Positions 1 through 7,742 of a DNA stretch of 64,000 nt are shown here, piece after piece. The notes below the pieces were generated by a model that ran no database searches, had not been told where the DNA came from, and was given only the letters and a program-made list of their open reading frames with translations. Positions within the stretch are counted from its first letter, which is position 1, and each line of letters begins with the position of its first letter. The DNA comes from a virus: positions 1-64,000 of IMG/VR virus record IMGVR_UViG_3300042731_008413; one strand, given 5' to 3'. A program made the position numbers and the translations under genes.

Positions 1-35
1 TGATAAAGTGTGGGTGGTTAAGGAGGATGAAGAGA

Positions 36-734
36 ATGTTGATCTTTGATATCGAAACCGTTCCGAATAAAGAGATGGAAAAGTTTTTGCCGGAAATCAA
101 GGCTCCCGGTAATTACAAGAAGCCGGAATCCATCCAAAAGTGGCTGGATGAAAACAGCGAGACAGCCCGATATGAGCAGGTGAGCAAAATGGCTCTGGAT
201 ATGTGTTTGGCCAAGGTGCGGGCGATTGGGTTGTGGACCCCCTCGTTTAGCCCGGATGGGGTGTCTGTTCTTTATGTCACTGATGATGAATCGGAGTTGG
301 CTCATCCGGTGGCCTCCGAACGTCAAGCCCTGTCCGTGTTCTGGAACGCGGTGGGAACATTTGGATTCCCCCTCATTGGCTTCAACAGCAATGCCTTTGA
401 CCTCCCCATTCTATTCTGGCGGTCGATGGTCCTCGGGGTGCCGGGTCTAAACCGGGAGTTCAACCGGTACGACAAGGATTTCGTTGACCTGTATGAAATG
501 CTGACTTTTCGGAATCCTCGTTTGGGGTCGATGGCTGGCCTGGGACTAAAGCGCGTGGCCGAGATGTTGGGTATCCCCAACGATACCCCCGATATGGATG
601 GCAGCCAGGTGGCCGAAATGAGTGATGAAGAGTTGGTCACGTATCTGACCAGCGACATTGAGTTGACTAGGGCGTTGTACTATCGGATGGAAGGTATCTA
701 CTTTCCGAACCAACCAGAATGTGAGGTATTTTGA
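36..734 (+). CDS. DEDDy-type 3'-5' exonuclease (DnaQ/PolB-exonuclease-like)
   Basis: Predicted 3'-5' DNA exonuclease acting in phage replication or repair. The three exonuclease motifs are visible: Exo I as FDIET near the N terminus, Exo II as GFNSNAFDLPIL in the middle, and Exo III as YLTSDIELTRALYY near the C terminus, where the Y-x3-D spacing marks the DEDDy subclass related to the proofreading domain of family B polymerases. About 232 residues with no polymerase domain, so it is free-standing. I start at 36, not at the ATG at 27, because AGGAGG at 21-26 is correctly spaced only from ATG 36. Its TGA overlaps the next ATG (TGATG). Confidence 0.8.
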   Translation: MLIFDIETVPNKEMEKFLPEIKAPGNYKKPESIQKWLDENSETARYEQVSKMALDMCLAKVRAIGLWTPSFSPDGVSVLYVTDDESELAHPVASERQALSVFWNAVGTFGFPLIGFNSNAFDLPILFWRSMVLGVPGLNREFNRYDKDFVDLYEMLTFRNPRLGSMAGLGLKRVAEMLGIPNDTPDMDGSQVAEMSDEELVTYLTSDIELTRALYYRMEGIYFPNQPECEVF

Positions 735-1066
735 TGTGGTCTGTAAATTTACTTTTCTTGATTGGGATTGTTGTTAGCTTGGGAATTGTGTTGCTTGGCC
801 TATGGTTTGACCATAGGGTGTTCAAGCGAGTGGTGATTGTTCAGATGTCACCCGGTCCCTTGTATCTGGTTAGTCGTAAGACCAAGATGGGGTCCAATAC
901 CTGGACTACTAATATTTGGGAAGCCCGAATGTATACCTGGAATCGGGCGGAGTTTCCGGCTTCAGCGATTAAGGGCAATTCTTTGATGGTCATCGAGTGC
1001 TGGCAAGTAAATCGGATAAGGATGTGGCTGCATCGGTTGGTGGGTCGACCTACGGTAGACCGGTAG
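734..1066 (+). CDS. Small single-pass membrane protein
   Basis: About 110 residues with one strong N-terminal hydrophobic helix (VNLLFLIGIVVSLGIVLLGL) followed by a basic, tryptophan-rich soluble part. Probably an inner-membrane protein with its tail in the cytoplasm. It begins inside the stop codon of the exonuclease gene, so the two are probably translationally coupled. I do not recognise the family. Confidence 0.5.
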   Translation: MWSVNLLFLIGIVVSLGIVLLGLWFDHRVFKRVVIVQMSPGPLYLVSRKTKMGSNTWTTNIWEARMYTWNRAEFPASAIKGNSLMVIECWQVNRIRMWLHRLVGRPTVDR

Positions 1067-1067
1067 T

Positions 1068-1082
1068 TATTATAGTGTAATA
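1068..1082. promoter_or_regulatory. Dyad operator site 1 (TATTATAGTGTAATA)
   Basis: First of ten copies of a 15-bp imperfect palindrome, consensus TATTAYASTRTAATA. It ends 10 bp before the ATG at 1093 and contains a -10-like TATAGT, but no good -35 box is seen. Probably a repressor site; the protein that binds it is unknown. Confidence 0.6.
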
Positions 1083-1092
1083 GGGTGTTAGA

Positions 1093-2112
1093 ATGGACAT
1101 TTATGAATGTCCGCATTGCAAAAATAAAATCCAGGTCAAGGCCGACACCAAAATCGCCATCTACAAATATGGTGGTCTTGGTGTTAGGCGACTATTTGGC
1201 CGGCAAAAGAAGTCTCGAACGGGAACGATGGAATCGACTCGCAAATTCAAGAGCGAAGTCCTGTCATTGCCCCAACCCAAGCCCACCGGTTTTACCCGGC
1301 AGCCCGGTTTTGGTAGTGACCTCTCTATCCCCGGTGGCATAACTGCCCGGCGAGAATCCGCAGACTATATGCCCACCCGCGAAAGCCACGTCGATGTTCC
1401 CTGGCAACAGGCTATCAGGAATGGCTTGTTGTGGGGTGGTTTCATTCTGGTGGGGGGGGTGGGTGGCTTGTGGATTGCCTCTTCAGTGGTTAGCGAAATC
1501 TCCCCCAACGCCTTCCTGGATGAAATCAACTGGTTGATTCGGAAAATTGGTTGGTTCAAGCTGTCGTTGACCGGGTTGTTGAGTGGTATTACGGTGATGT
1601 TGTGGATCGCCCGGAAAGATTTTAATATCCAGGTCGAGAATTACAGCGAGGCCATTCACCGGCTGGAAGAGTTTAGCCGACAAGACATCAATGGGGATGG
1701 CTATGTGGGTGAACCGGAGCAAACCCCAATCGAGGTTGATCTACCGGCCCCCAAGGGGGGAAAGCGCAAGGTCTATGCCGATCTACCGGGGAATCGGCGG
1801 AAATTAGTGGGCTTCGCCTGGGCAGTCCTGCATCCAAACTATGCGGTAAACTTCTCATTTTATGGGGCGGAGCGGACGGGCTATGGAAAAGCGGCTTTCG
1901 GCAAGCTCCGGGATGTGTTCGTTGATCGCCAGTGGGCTTTTGTTAAAGACCCCTCGATCACAAACAGTGAATTGGTGCTGACCAGGGAAGGGAAGCACGT
2001 TTTGTATCGGTTGACTCAAGAGGCCCCCGAGGATTTGCCGGAAGACGTGGATTTGGAGGGGCCGGAAGCCCCGGAAACTCAGTATGGGAAGTTCACGGAA
2101 ATTGATTACTAA
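1093..2112 (+). CDS. Zinc-ribbon membrane protein with C-terminal wHTH-like region
   Basis: 339 residues, family not recognised. It starts with a short zinc ribbon (YECPHCKNKI), followed by a basic, Pro/Gly-rich linker and two hydrophobic helices at about residues 112-132 and 153-172. After these comes a calcium-loop-like DINGDGYVGE and a C-terminal soluble domain of about 90 residues that could be a winged helix. The layout suggests a cytoplasmic zinc module tethered to the membrane. The 3' end overlaps dpdA by 29 bp. A dyad operator lies just upstream. Confidence 0.5.
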   Translation: MDIYECPHCKNKIQVKADTKIAIYKYGGLGVRRLFGRQKKSRTGTMESTRKFKSEVLSLPQPKPTGFTRQPGFGSDLSIPGGITARRESADYMPTRESHVDVPWQQAIRNGLLWGGFILVGGVGGLWIASSVVSEISPNAFLDEINWLIRKIGWFKLSLTGLLSGITVMLWIARKDFNIQVENYSEAIHRLEEFSRQDINGDGYVGEPEQTPIEVDLPAPKGGKRKVYADLPGNRRKLVGFAWAVLHPNYAVNFSFYGAERTGYGKAAFGKLRDVFVDRQWAFVKDPSITNSELVLTREGKHVLYRLTQEAPEDLPEDVDLEGPEAPETQYGKFTEIDY

Positions 2113-3400
2113 ATATTACGCTACGCTGACAAAACGAGATCGAATAAGAATCGATGGGGTTAATCATCCGATTTGGAAGTTTCTGGAAGTTCAACCGGAT
2201 GGGTGGCTTACCTCTTTGGCTTATCCCAGGCCGCCTATCCCTGAAGGGGCTAGAGAAATTGTCGATTGCGGGGCCTGGACATATCGTAATGAGCAATATC
2301 CGGTTATCGGCAAAAATCTTGTAACGCCAGAGTGGGCTTTTGAGCAATATTCTTTGATACCTGATGGACCGATAGTGATAACCCCAGATCACATGCTGAT
2401 AGATGGTGTTAATTTAGAATATCGTCGTCAATTGAACAAGAAGTTTGCCAAAGAGTTTTTGCGCTTGTGCTCTGGCAGTAATTTGAAGCCTATGGCTGTT
2501 GCTCACGGAATGGATATCAAAGAGCGACTTGATTACACGGCTTTTTTGGTTAGATTGGGGTATCAACGCATTGCATTAGGGGGGCTGGCGGCAAGAAAGT
2601 CAGACAAAGTTGGCAATGTGAAGTTCGTCAGTGAAGTTCGTCAGCGATGGCCTGACACATATCTGCACGTTTTAGGATTGTCATCCGAGGATTACTGTAA
2701 AAATTGGGTGGAGCTAGGGGTTGATAGTTTTGATGGGGCCTCGCATTACAAACGTGGTATAGCTTCTGGCTACTTTTATCAGGAAAATGGAGTAGATTAT
2801 TACAAAGCAGCTAAATACCATGGTATGATTGATTTTCCTGAGTGTAATTGTAGGAGTTGCCTACAGTTAAGGAACTTCGGAATCGACACTCGCTCATTTG
2901 GCAACGGGAACCGAAACATCGGGAGAGCTACCCACAATCTAAATGTGCTTATCAAGCGTCATCGCTGGCATACCAAAAAGAAAGTGGTTTTTGTGTCTTG
3001 CGTAGGCCAAAAACAAAAAGGTACTCATTCAGCGAAGGACTTGTACCAATCAACGTGGTTTCATAAAGCCAGACGATATGCTGAGGATGTTGGGGATCAG
3101 TGGCTTGTTCTGAGCGCCAAACATGGTGTGGTTGCTCCAGATGACCAAATAGCCGATTACGATGTTACCTTGAATAAGATGGACGTAAAATCCCGGATGG
3201 TTTGGGGTAACGAGATAACGAAATATGTCCTTAAGAATTATTTGCCTCAAGATCATAAGCTCATTTTCTTGGCCGGACGAAAGTATCGGGAGTTTACGAC
3301 CCCATATTTGCGGAATTGCGGCTATGACATCGAGGTTCCGATGATGGGTTTGGGAATTGGGCAACAGCTACAATGGCTTGATAGACACAATGGAGGATAA
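2084..3400 (+). CDS. dpdA: DpdA-like 7-deazaguanine DNA transglycosylase fused to a DUF6884-type domain
   Basis: Predicted to exchange guanine in DNA for a 7-deazaguanine base (preQ0/preQ1-derived), protecting phage DNA from restriction. Residues 1 to about 290 resemble the tRNA-guanine transglycosylase/DpdA fold, including the TGT-type zinc ligands CNCRSC near residue 253. Residues about 315-438 (FVSCVGQKQ, LYQSTWFHKARRYA, WLVLSAKHGVV) look like DUF6884, which I recall being linked to DpdA proteins. The start at 2084 overlaps the previous gene and has no clear ribosome site, so it is not certain. The precursor transporter follows directly, which supports the call. No preQ0 synthesis genes are seen in the window. 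Confidence 0.72.
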   Translation: MGSSRKLITKYYATLTKRDRIRIDGVNHPIWKFLEVQPDGWLTSLAYPRPPIPEGAREIVDCGAWTYRNEQYPVIGKNLVTPEWAFEQYSLIPDGPIVITPDHMLIDGVNLEYRRQLNKKFAKEFLRLCSGSNLKPMAVAHGMDIKERLDYTAFLVRLGYQRIALGGLAARKSDKVGNVKFVSEVRQRWPDTYLHVLGLSSEDYCKNWVELGVDSFDGASHYKRGIASGYFYQENGVDYYKAAKYHGMIDFPECNCRSCLQLRNFGIDTRSFGNGNRNIGRATHNLNVLIKRHRWHTKKKVVFVSCVGQKQKGTHSAKDLYQSTWFHKARRYAEDVGDQWLVLSAKHGVVAPDDQIADYDVTLNKMDVKSRMVWGNEITKYVLKNYLPQDHKLIFLAGRKYREFTTPYLRNCGYDIEVPMMGLGIGQQLQWLDRHNGG

Positions 3401-3401
3401 A

Positions 3402-4004
3402 ATGGATAAAAAATTGGTCGTATTATCTTCGTTTTTTGTTACATCTCTGGTTTTATCCAATATCATATCGAGTAAGTTGATGTTGGTAGCCGGGTTTGTT
3501 CTTCCGGTCGGGGTCATCCTATTCCCCGTTAGTTACATTATTGGAGATGTTTTAGCTGAGGTTTATGGATATAAAACGACCAGGTTTGTCATTTTTTTGG
3601 GTTTTACCTGTAACCTGTTCGCGGTTCTGTTTATCTGGTTAGCCATTATGTTGCCACCGGCCTCGATCTATGAAGGACAGCTAGAATTTACTTCTGTTTT
3701 GGGGTTTACCCCCAGGCTATTGGTTGCTTCGTTTGCGGCCTACTTGGTTGGAGAAGTTGCCAATGCGAAGGTAATGGTCTATCTCAAGAAAGCGACTTCT
3801 GGCCGATGGCTTTGGACCAGGACCATATCTTCAACCGTGGTAGGACAAGGGCTAGATTCCCTGTTGTTTATCTCTATAGCTTTCTGGGGCATTGTTCCAC
3901 TTGATATCTTGAGTGGGATGATTGTAACACAATGGCTGTTTAAGGTGGCTTATGAGGCTATAGCTACTCCGTTGACTTATGTTGTTGTGGCTAAGGTTAA
4001 ATAA
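3402..4004 (+). CDS. yhhQ: Queuosine precursor transporter (YhhQ/VUT family)
   Basis: About 200 residues with six hydrophobic helices. The N-terminal pattern, including SNIISSKLMLVAGFVLPVGV and the following YIIGDVLAEVYGYK, is typical of the YhhQ family, which imports preQ0/preQ1 across the inner membrane. I start at ATG 3402 because GGAGG at the end of dpdA lies 5 bp upstream; the longer reading from 3357 only overlaps dpdA. Adjacency to dpdA suggests that imported precursor feeds DNA modification. Confidence 0.8.
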   Translation: MDKKLVVLSSFFVTSLVLSNIISSKLMLVAGFVLPVGVILFPVSYIIGDVLAEVYGYKTTRFVIFLGFTCNLFAVLFIWLAIMLPPASIYEGQLEFTSVLGFTPRLLVASFAAYLVGEVANAKVMVYLKKATSGRWLWTRTISSTVVGQGLDSLLFISIAFWGIVPLDILSGMIVTQWLFKVAYEAIATPLTYVVVAKVK

Positions 4005-4379
4005 ATGTGGACCGACTTCCTAAAATATGTCATCCTCAACCAGCGGCCCCAGATAGACGAAACTATCTTCCAGTCAGAACCGGAACGTCAGTTCTACCAC
4101 GCGGCTGTCAAGTTGATTCCCGGCCTAATCCCTCAGGTGCCGGTGCGAGGGTATCAAGTGGATTTCGGGTTGCCGGAGGGTAGGGTATTTTTTGAGGTCT
4201 ATGGCTACCAGTGGCATCACAGCAAGCCAGATATGGAGCGGGATGTAGCCAGGCTGAGGCATCTGGGGTTGTCGGGGTGGATCGGGTGGGTCTTTATGGC
4301 TGATGAAGTGATGGCTGACCCGGAGGCTTGCGCTCGGTTGGCCAGGCAATTGGTGAATGAAATAAGGAGGAGAAAATGA
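4005..4379 (+). CDS. Vsr/DUF559-like PD-(D/E)XK endonuclease
   Basis: 124 residues with the compact core of the very-short-patch-repair/DUF559 fold: YQVDFGLPEGRVFFEVYGYQWH gives the D...E-x-G active-site pattern, followed by the R-x2-L-x3-G segment (DVARLRHLGLSGW) typical of DUF559. It probably nicks or cuts DNA, either in repair or in breaking down host DNA. It starts one base after the yhhQ stop and overlaps the next gene by ATGA. The exact substrate is unknown. Confidence 0.6.
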   Translation: MWTDFLKYVILNQRPQIDETIFQSEPERQFYHAAVKLIPGLIPQVPVRGYQVDFGLPEGRVFFEVYGYQWHHSKPDMERDVARLRHLGLSGWIGWVFMADEVMADPEACARLARQLVNEIRRRK

Positions 4380-5113
4380 AGACTGTTGTGGTAGCAAAGT
4401 ACAAGTTTCAATTGGGTGTTTTGGTTGGGATTGGGTTGTTGGCAATGTGGGTTCTGACTATGTTGCTACCCCTTAATGTTTATCTGATGATTGGGTGGGC
4501 TATTTGGGGGTTGTTGGGGGTGTGGCTGAGTTGGAGTTGGTTAGCCAGACCCCTCTTTGGGCTTCAGACTGTGCGAATTGGCAAAGAGATAGAATCTGCC
4601 TTTGATCGTTTTGACGAATCGATGGACAAGCTATCTAAAGAGGAAAGTATTTTGCAAGCCGATGTCAGGGACGCGGTTGTATATCAAAGAGAGATCATCA
4701 AGGTATTGACCGGGTTCATCGATAAGGCAGAATCCTTAAAGGCGCAACGCCAACAATTGGTTCAAGGGGTGGGGGAGCAATTATTCTATGACCCGGAATT
4801 TGGGGGGATGCTACAGAGACTTGATCCGGGGAGTAAGCAAGCCACCATTGAATCGGAAAGTGGGATTTTATCGGCCCAAGAGGATGCCTACCGGCAACAA
4901 GCAGCCCTAATCCTGAATCGGGTGATGCAATCTAGAGCAGCTATCGCCCGGCAGCAATTAAAGCTGAAACAAGTCGAGGCCGCTCAACCTATCTTGAGAC
5001 TGAATAAGTCTTTGGGTGATTGTGGAAATCGATTGGCTTATTTGTCTGGGGGGGTGTTGGCTAACATCGGTAATAATTCATTGAAATTATTGGTGGGAGA
5101 TAGCGATGAGTAA
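4376..5113 (+). CDS. Membrane-anchored coiled-coil protein
   Basis: 245 residues. Two adjacent hydrophobic helices at about residues 11-30 and 33-52 form an N-terminal hairpin anchor. The rest is charged, Gln/Ala-rich and helical with heptad-like spacing, most likely a coiled coil. It starts in the stop codon of the nuclease gene (ATGA) and overlaps the next ORF by 8 bp. Function not recognised; such proteins in phages can act in superinfection exclusion, but nothing here shows that directly. Confidence 0.45.
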   Translation: MKTVVVAKYKFQLGVLVGIGLLAMWVLTMLLPLNVYLMIGWAIWGLLGVWLSWSWLARPLFGLQTVRIGKEIESAFDRFDESMDKLSKEESILQADVRDAVVYQREIIKVLTGFIDKAESLKAQRQQLVQGVGEQLFYDPEFGGMLQRLDPGSKQATIESESGILSAQEDAYRQQAALILNRVMQSRAAIARQQLKLKQVEAAQPILRLNKSLGDCGNRLAYLSGGVLANIGNNSLKLLVGDSDE

Positions 5114-5369
5114 AATTGTCAGGTCTACTCAGGTAAACTACAACCTGGCCCTGGTGTCCACCATCGAGGGCGACCGGCAGGAGTTGCGGATATTGCCGTT
5201 GGTTCAACTAACGGCACTGATATTCTGGCTATATTCACTGTTTTTGATAGTAGCGACCCTGGATGCCAGAATCCAACTAGCGGTGATAGACGTGGTGCGC
5301 TCCTGGTCGCCGTGGCTTAGTATGGGGGTGGTGGTGGTCAAGGCTTTGTGGTTTGGGGTGGTGGGATGA
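5106..5369 (+). CDS. Small membrane protein
   Basis: 87 residues with two hydrophobic segments, the first about residues 33-51 (LTALIFWLYSLFLIVATL) and the second near the C terminus. Embedded in a run of overlapping membrane-protein genes, and its end overlaps the start of the dUTPase gene. Not recognised. Confidence 0.4.
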   Translation: MSKIVRSTQVNYNLALVSTIEGDRQELRILPLVQLTALIFWLYSLFLIVATLDARIQLAVIDVVRSWSPWLSMGVVVVKALWFGVVG

Positions 5370-5790
5370 AAGTCATCGTTCAGGGCGATGCCCCCAAGCA
5401 AGCTACACCCTATTCGGTAGGATATGATCTGTCAGCTTCAGAGGATGTTCATTTTTGGCCGTTTCAATTCAAGTGGGTGCCAACCGGAATCCACCTGGCT
5501 GTCCCTGATAACATCCAGGTCGAAATCAGACCCAGAAGTAGTATGGGCATCAGCCAGGGGTGGCTGATTCATTACGGCACCATTGACCCGGACTACTTTG
5601 GCGAGGTCAAGGTTGGGATGATGAATCTCAGGCCGTGGCCGCGGAAGTAAAGTTTGGGCAACGAATTGCTCAGGCTGTTTTTAACCGGTATGTCGAGGTT
5701 GAGTTCGAGGCGGGCCACATCTCTGAGTTGAATGTCCATGCGGTGCGGAGCAAGTATGAGCATACTGGGTTTGGGAGTAGCGGAGAATGA
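5366..5790 (+). pseudogene. dut: Trimeric dUTPase gene split by an apparent -1 frameshift
   Basis: dUTPase hydrolyses dUTP to dUMP and keeps uracil out of DNA. From ATG 5366 the frame encodes motif I (YSVGYDLSA), motif II (RPRSSMG) and motif III (GTIDPDYFGEVKVGMMN), then stops at 5648-5650. The -1 frame continues without a break as AAEVKFGQRIAQAVF (motif IV) and ends HTGFGSSGE (motif V) with a stop at 5788. The shift falls near 5630-5640 in a GGCCGTGGCCGCGG stretch. All five motifs are intact across the two frames, so this is a recent mutation, an assembly error or recoding. No classical slippery heptamer is seen. Confidence 0.75.
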
Positions 5791-5924
5791 GACGATTAAA
5801 AAAATTATGGCATCAATTGAAGGTTTTGTGGGTTGTTAGCCTTGAATTTGAGAATTTGGCTGGAGCTTTGACTAAACAGGCAAAAACTATTGGCTTTCAT
5901 CAAAATGCGATTTATGATCTTTAG
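5787..5924 (+). CDS. Small basic hypothetical protein (45 aa)
   Basis: A short ORF beginning at an ATG that overlaps the dUTPase C-terminal stop codon (ATGA), with GGAG close upstream. The product starts with a basic, Trp-containing stretch (MRRLKKLWHQLKVLW) that could form an amphipathic helix. Too short to assign, and it may not be translated. The following 76 bp to 6001 carry no other convincing gene. Confidence 0.3.
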   Translation: MRRLKKLWHQLKVLWVVSLEFENLAGALTKQAKTIGFHQNAIYDL

Positions 5925-6000
5925 TTGAAAATGGGCCAAGAAACTGTGGTACACGAAGACCAACGATGGCTTCGTTTTGTTGGAAGAAAGGCTTTGGAAT

Positions 6001-6342
6001 ATGACTCTTGATTGGATTTGTAATAATTGCAAAACAACTAACTATGGTACTAGCATCACCTACAAAACTCATTGCCAGAAATGCGGAAAGTATTGGGGTG
6101 ATGTAGGCCAGTTTTTGAATGGAGTACCAATGGATGATGGTGGTGAGATTATTCCTCTTCGCCCTTACAGATGGACCTGCCGGCATTGCAATACATTCAA
6201 TGATAATCCGTTTGATGCTTGTAGTAAATGTGGGTTGACACAGAGTTTGACTGATAGTGAAAGACTATTAGTTATCATGCTTGGGATTATGAGTGTGATT
6301 GTGTTAATCCTTATTGTAATCCTCGCAGTCATTACACTGTAA
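6001..6342 (+). CDS. Double zinc-ribbon protein with C-terminal membrane helix
   Basis: 113 residues. Two CxxC...CxxC modules are visible: CNNC with CQKC, and CRHC with CSKC, followed by a C-terminal hydrophobic helix of about 22 residues (LLVIMLGIMSVIVLILIVIL). A tail-anchored zinc-ribbon protein of unknown role. I chose ATG 6001 because an AAAGG ribosome site precedes it and the upstream codons add nothing family-like. Its stop codon lies inside a dyad operator copy. Confidence 0.5.
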   Translation: MTLDWICNNCKTTNYGTSITYKTHCQKCGKYWGDVGQFLNGVPMDDGGEIIPLRPYRWTCRHCNTFNDNPFDACSKCGLTQSLTDSERLLVIMLGIMSVIVLILIVILAVITL

Positions 6343-6344
6343 TA
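6330..6344. promoter_or_regulatory. Dyad operator site 2 (CATTACACTGTAATA)
   Basis: Copy of the 15-bp dyad with one mismatch at the first position. It overlaps the stop codon of the zinc-ribbon gene and lies 19 bp before the next ATG. Confidence 0.5.
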
Positions 6345-6363
6345 CTTTTTTGCGGGAAAGTCA

Positions 6364-6747
6364 ATGAATAATTTTACGGAATTTACAAGAAGAATTAGTG
6401 CGTATTTGGATATGATAGATTCGGAAGAAGATTCATCAAAAAAGGGTGAATTGATTTTGGAGGCATTGGCTTGTAACTCTCAGGAGGATGATAGATTTAC
6501 TTTTCAGATTGGTGATTTGGTAATCAACCACTCTATTCAACCCCCGATGCAAAGACACAAATTGGCCATAGTAACTTATAGGCGTAATGGTTACCCTCCC
6601 CCCTTATTTGACTGTTGGTTTCCTGTTTATATGATAAATTATTTAGAGTCACATCCTTTTAACGGAGAAGAGGTTGGACCCGGCTGTATTCACATAGCCA
6701 GCGATGAAGAAATTCTGGCTGTAATGTCTGGAAGTGAATATTACTAG
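6364..6747 (+). CDS. Hypothetical protein (127 aa)
   Basis: Soluble acidic protein of 127 residues with an N-terminal helical part and a beta-rich centre (FQIGDLVINHSIQPP, HKLAIVTYRR). GGGAAAG precedes the ATG at good spacing, so it is probably translated. Not recognised. It is the last gene before the packaging operon. Confidence 0.45.
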   Translation: MNNFTEFTRRISAYLDMIDSEEDSSKKGELILEALACNSQEDDRFTFQIGDLVINHSIQPPMQRHKLAIVTYRRNGYPPPLFDCWFPVYMINYLESHPFNGEEVGPGCIHIASDEEILAVMSGSEYY

Positions 6748-6757
6748 ACATCCTCGC

Positions 6758-6772
6758 TATTACACTATAATA
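6758..6772. promoter_or_regulatory. Dyad operator site 3 (TATTACACTATAATA)
   Basis: Perfect copy of the consensus dyad, 7 bp upstream of the -35 box of the terS promoter, a position typical of a repressor or activator site. Confidence 0.6.
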
Positions 6773-6779
6773 CTCCCCC

Positions 6780-6808
6780 TTGAGAAAAAAACAGATATAT
6801 GATATAGT
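6780..6808 (+). promoter_or_regulatory. Sigma70-type promoter for the packaging operon, apparently leaderless
   Basis: TTGAGA (6780-6785), 17-bp spacer, TATAGT (6803-6808). The expected start point, about 7 bp downstream, coincides with the terS ATG at 6815, and no ribosome site is present. Confidence 0.6.
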
Positions 6809-6814
6809 ATCTAT

Positions 6815-7363
6815 ATGCGTGAAGAGAACTATATCCCGGATGAAGAAGATGTCGATGTCGAGGCCGCAGCTTTAATAGCCGTGGGTGACAGTCATCTTAG
6901 CGTCCTGGCCCAACGCCCCAAGTCTGTCCGAGCCAAGTTGGAACGGGCTTTGAAGAGCGGGGCCGGTTCCGAGGTCATCCGGGCAATCCGGTCTGAGTAT
7001 CGGGAATTAGTTGCCATCCGCTTGGAGATGGCTACCGATTTGGCGGTTGATACCCTTGAAAAGATTATGAACGACAAGTGGATCAACGACAAGACCTCGA
7101 CCGCCGCGGCCAAGTCAGCCGAAATGGTCCTGGATCGAGCGGGCTTCCCCAAAGTCAGCCGGCGATTCGTGACCAATGAGGGGGGCGAGTCGAGAGACAT
7201 TATGCCCCCTCTCCCCGAACTCCTGGCCGACGCTAATCCCCAAGAGGCAAAATCCATTACTGAAAATTATCTTGAAGCAGTCCGGCTACTGGACGCCATG
7301 CGTCATAAGACAAAGCAGGTGATCGATGTTCGACCTGGTAAGCCGGACGAATCGACGGGATGA
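6815..7363 (+). CDS. terS: Small terminase subunit (putative)
   Basis: 182 residues, mostly helical and charged, directly before the large terminase. In siphophages the small subunit binds the packaging site and loads the large ATPase/nuclease. The sequence itself is not distinctive; the assignment rests on size, helical character (RAKLERALKSGAGSEVIRAI onward) and position. The 3' end overlaps the next gene by 38 bp. Confidence 0.55.
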   Translation: MREENYIPDEEDVDVEAAALIAVGDSHLSVLAQRPKSVRAKLERALKSGAGSEVIRAIRSEYRELVAIRLEMATDLAVDTLEKIMNDKWINDKTSTAAAKSAEMVLDRAGFPKVSRRFVTNEGGESRDIMPPLPELLADANPQEAKSITENYLEAVRLLDAMRHKTKQVIDVRPGKPDESTG

Positions 7364-7742
7364 CGTTTCCTATACCCGGCGAGAAATAATAGCCTCCTAT
7401 ACCCTCGACAGCAATTACGTAGCTTCCTATGAAATCTATTACGGTGATACCGAAGTCTGGCGCAAGGTCCAGCCGTTGGGGTCGGTCCTGGCCCTCAATC
7501 CGGCCACCCGCAAGGTGGTGCCGAATTTTGCCAGCTATGACTTCGGGGCGGTGGGGGTGTTGCTGGATGATGCGATGGTGGAATATGGCGACAAGGAAGT
7601 GAACGTGTTGTATAAGGGAGTGGCCAACGAAAAAGCGGTGTGGGATGATGGTCAGTACCAGAACGTGTTACAGGCTACCAGAGACGATTTGGCTGATCGG
7701 ATAACTTTCATTAACGCCGATAAGGTTGACGACTTATGGTAG
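7326..7742 (+). CDS. Capsid-decoration-like protein, paralogue of the gene at 32513
   Basis: 138 residues clearly related to the gene at 32513-32920: both carry VASY, then S/L-AL/D-P-x-S/T-RKVVPN, a following A/Y-Y-D/G-F-x-A-VGV block, and a C-terminal ADRI-T/Q-F ending. The 32513 copy sits at the lambda gpD position between scaffold and capsid, so this one is probably a second head-decoration or head-fibre-base protein. Its place between terS and terL is unusual. It overlaps both neighbours. Confidence 0.55.
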   Translation: MFDLVSRTNRRDDVSYTRREIIASYTLDSNYVASYEIYYGDTEVWRKVQPLGSVLALNPATRKVVPNFASYDFGAVGVLLDDAMVEYGDKEVNVLYKGVANEKAVWDDGQYQNVLQATRDDLADRITFINADKVDDLW

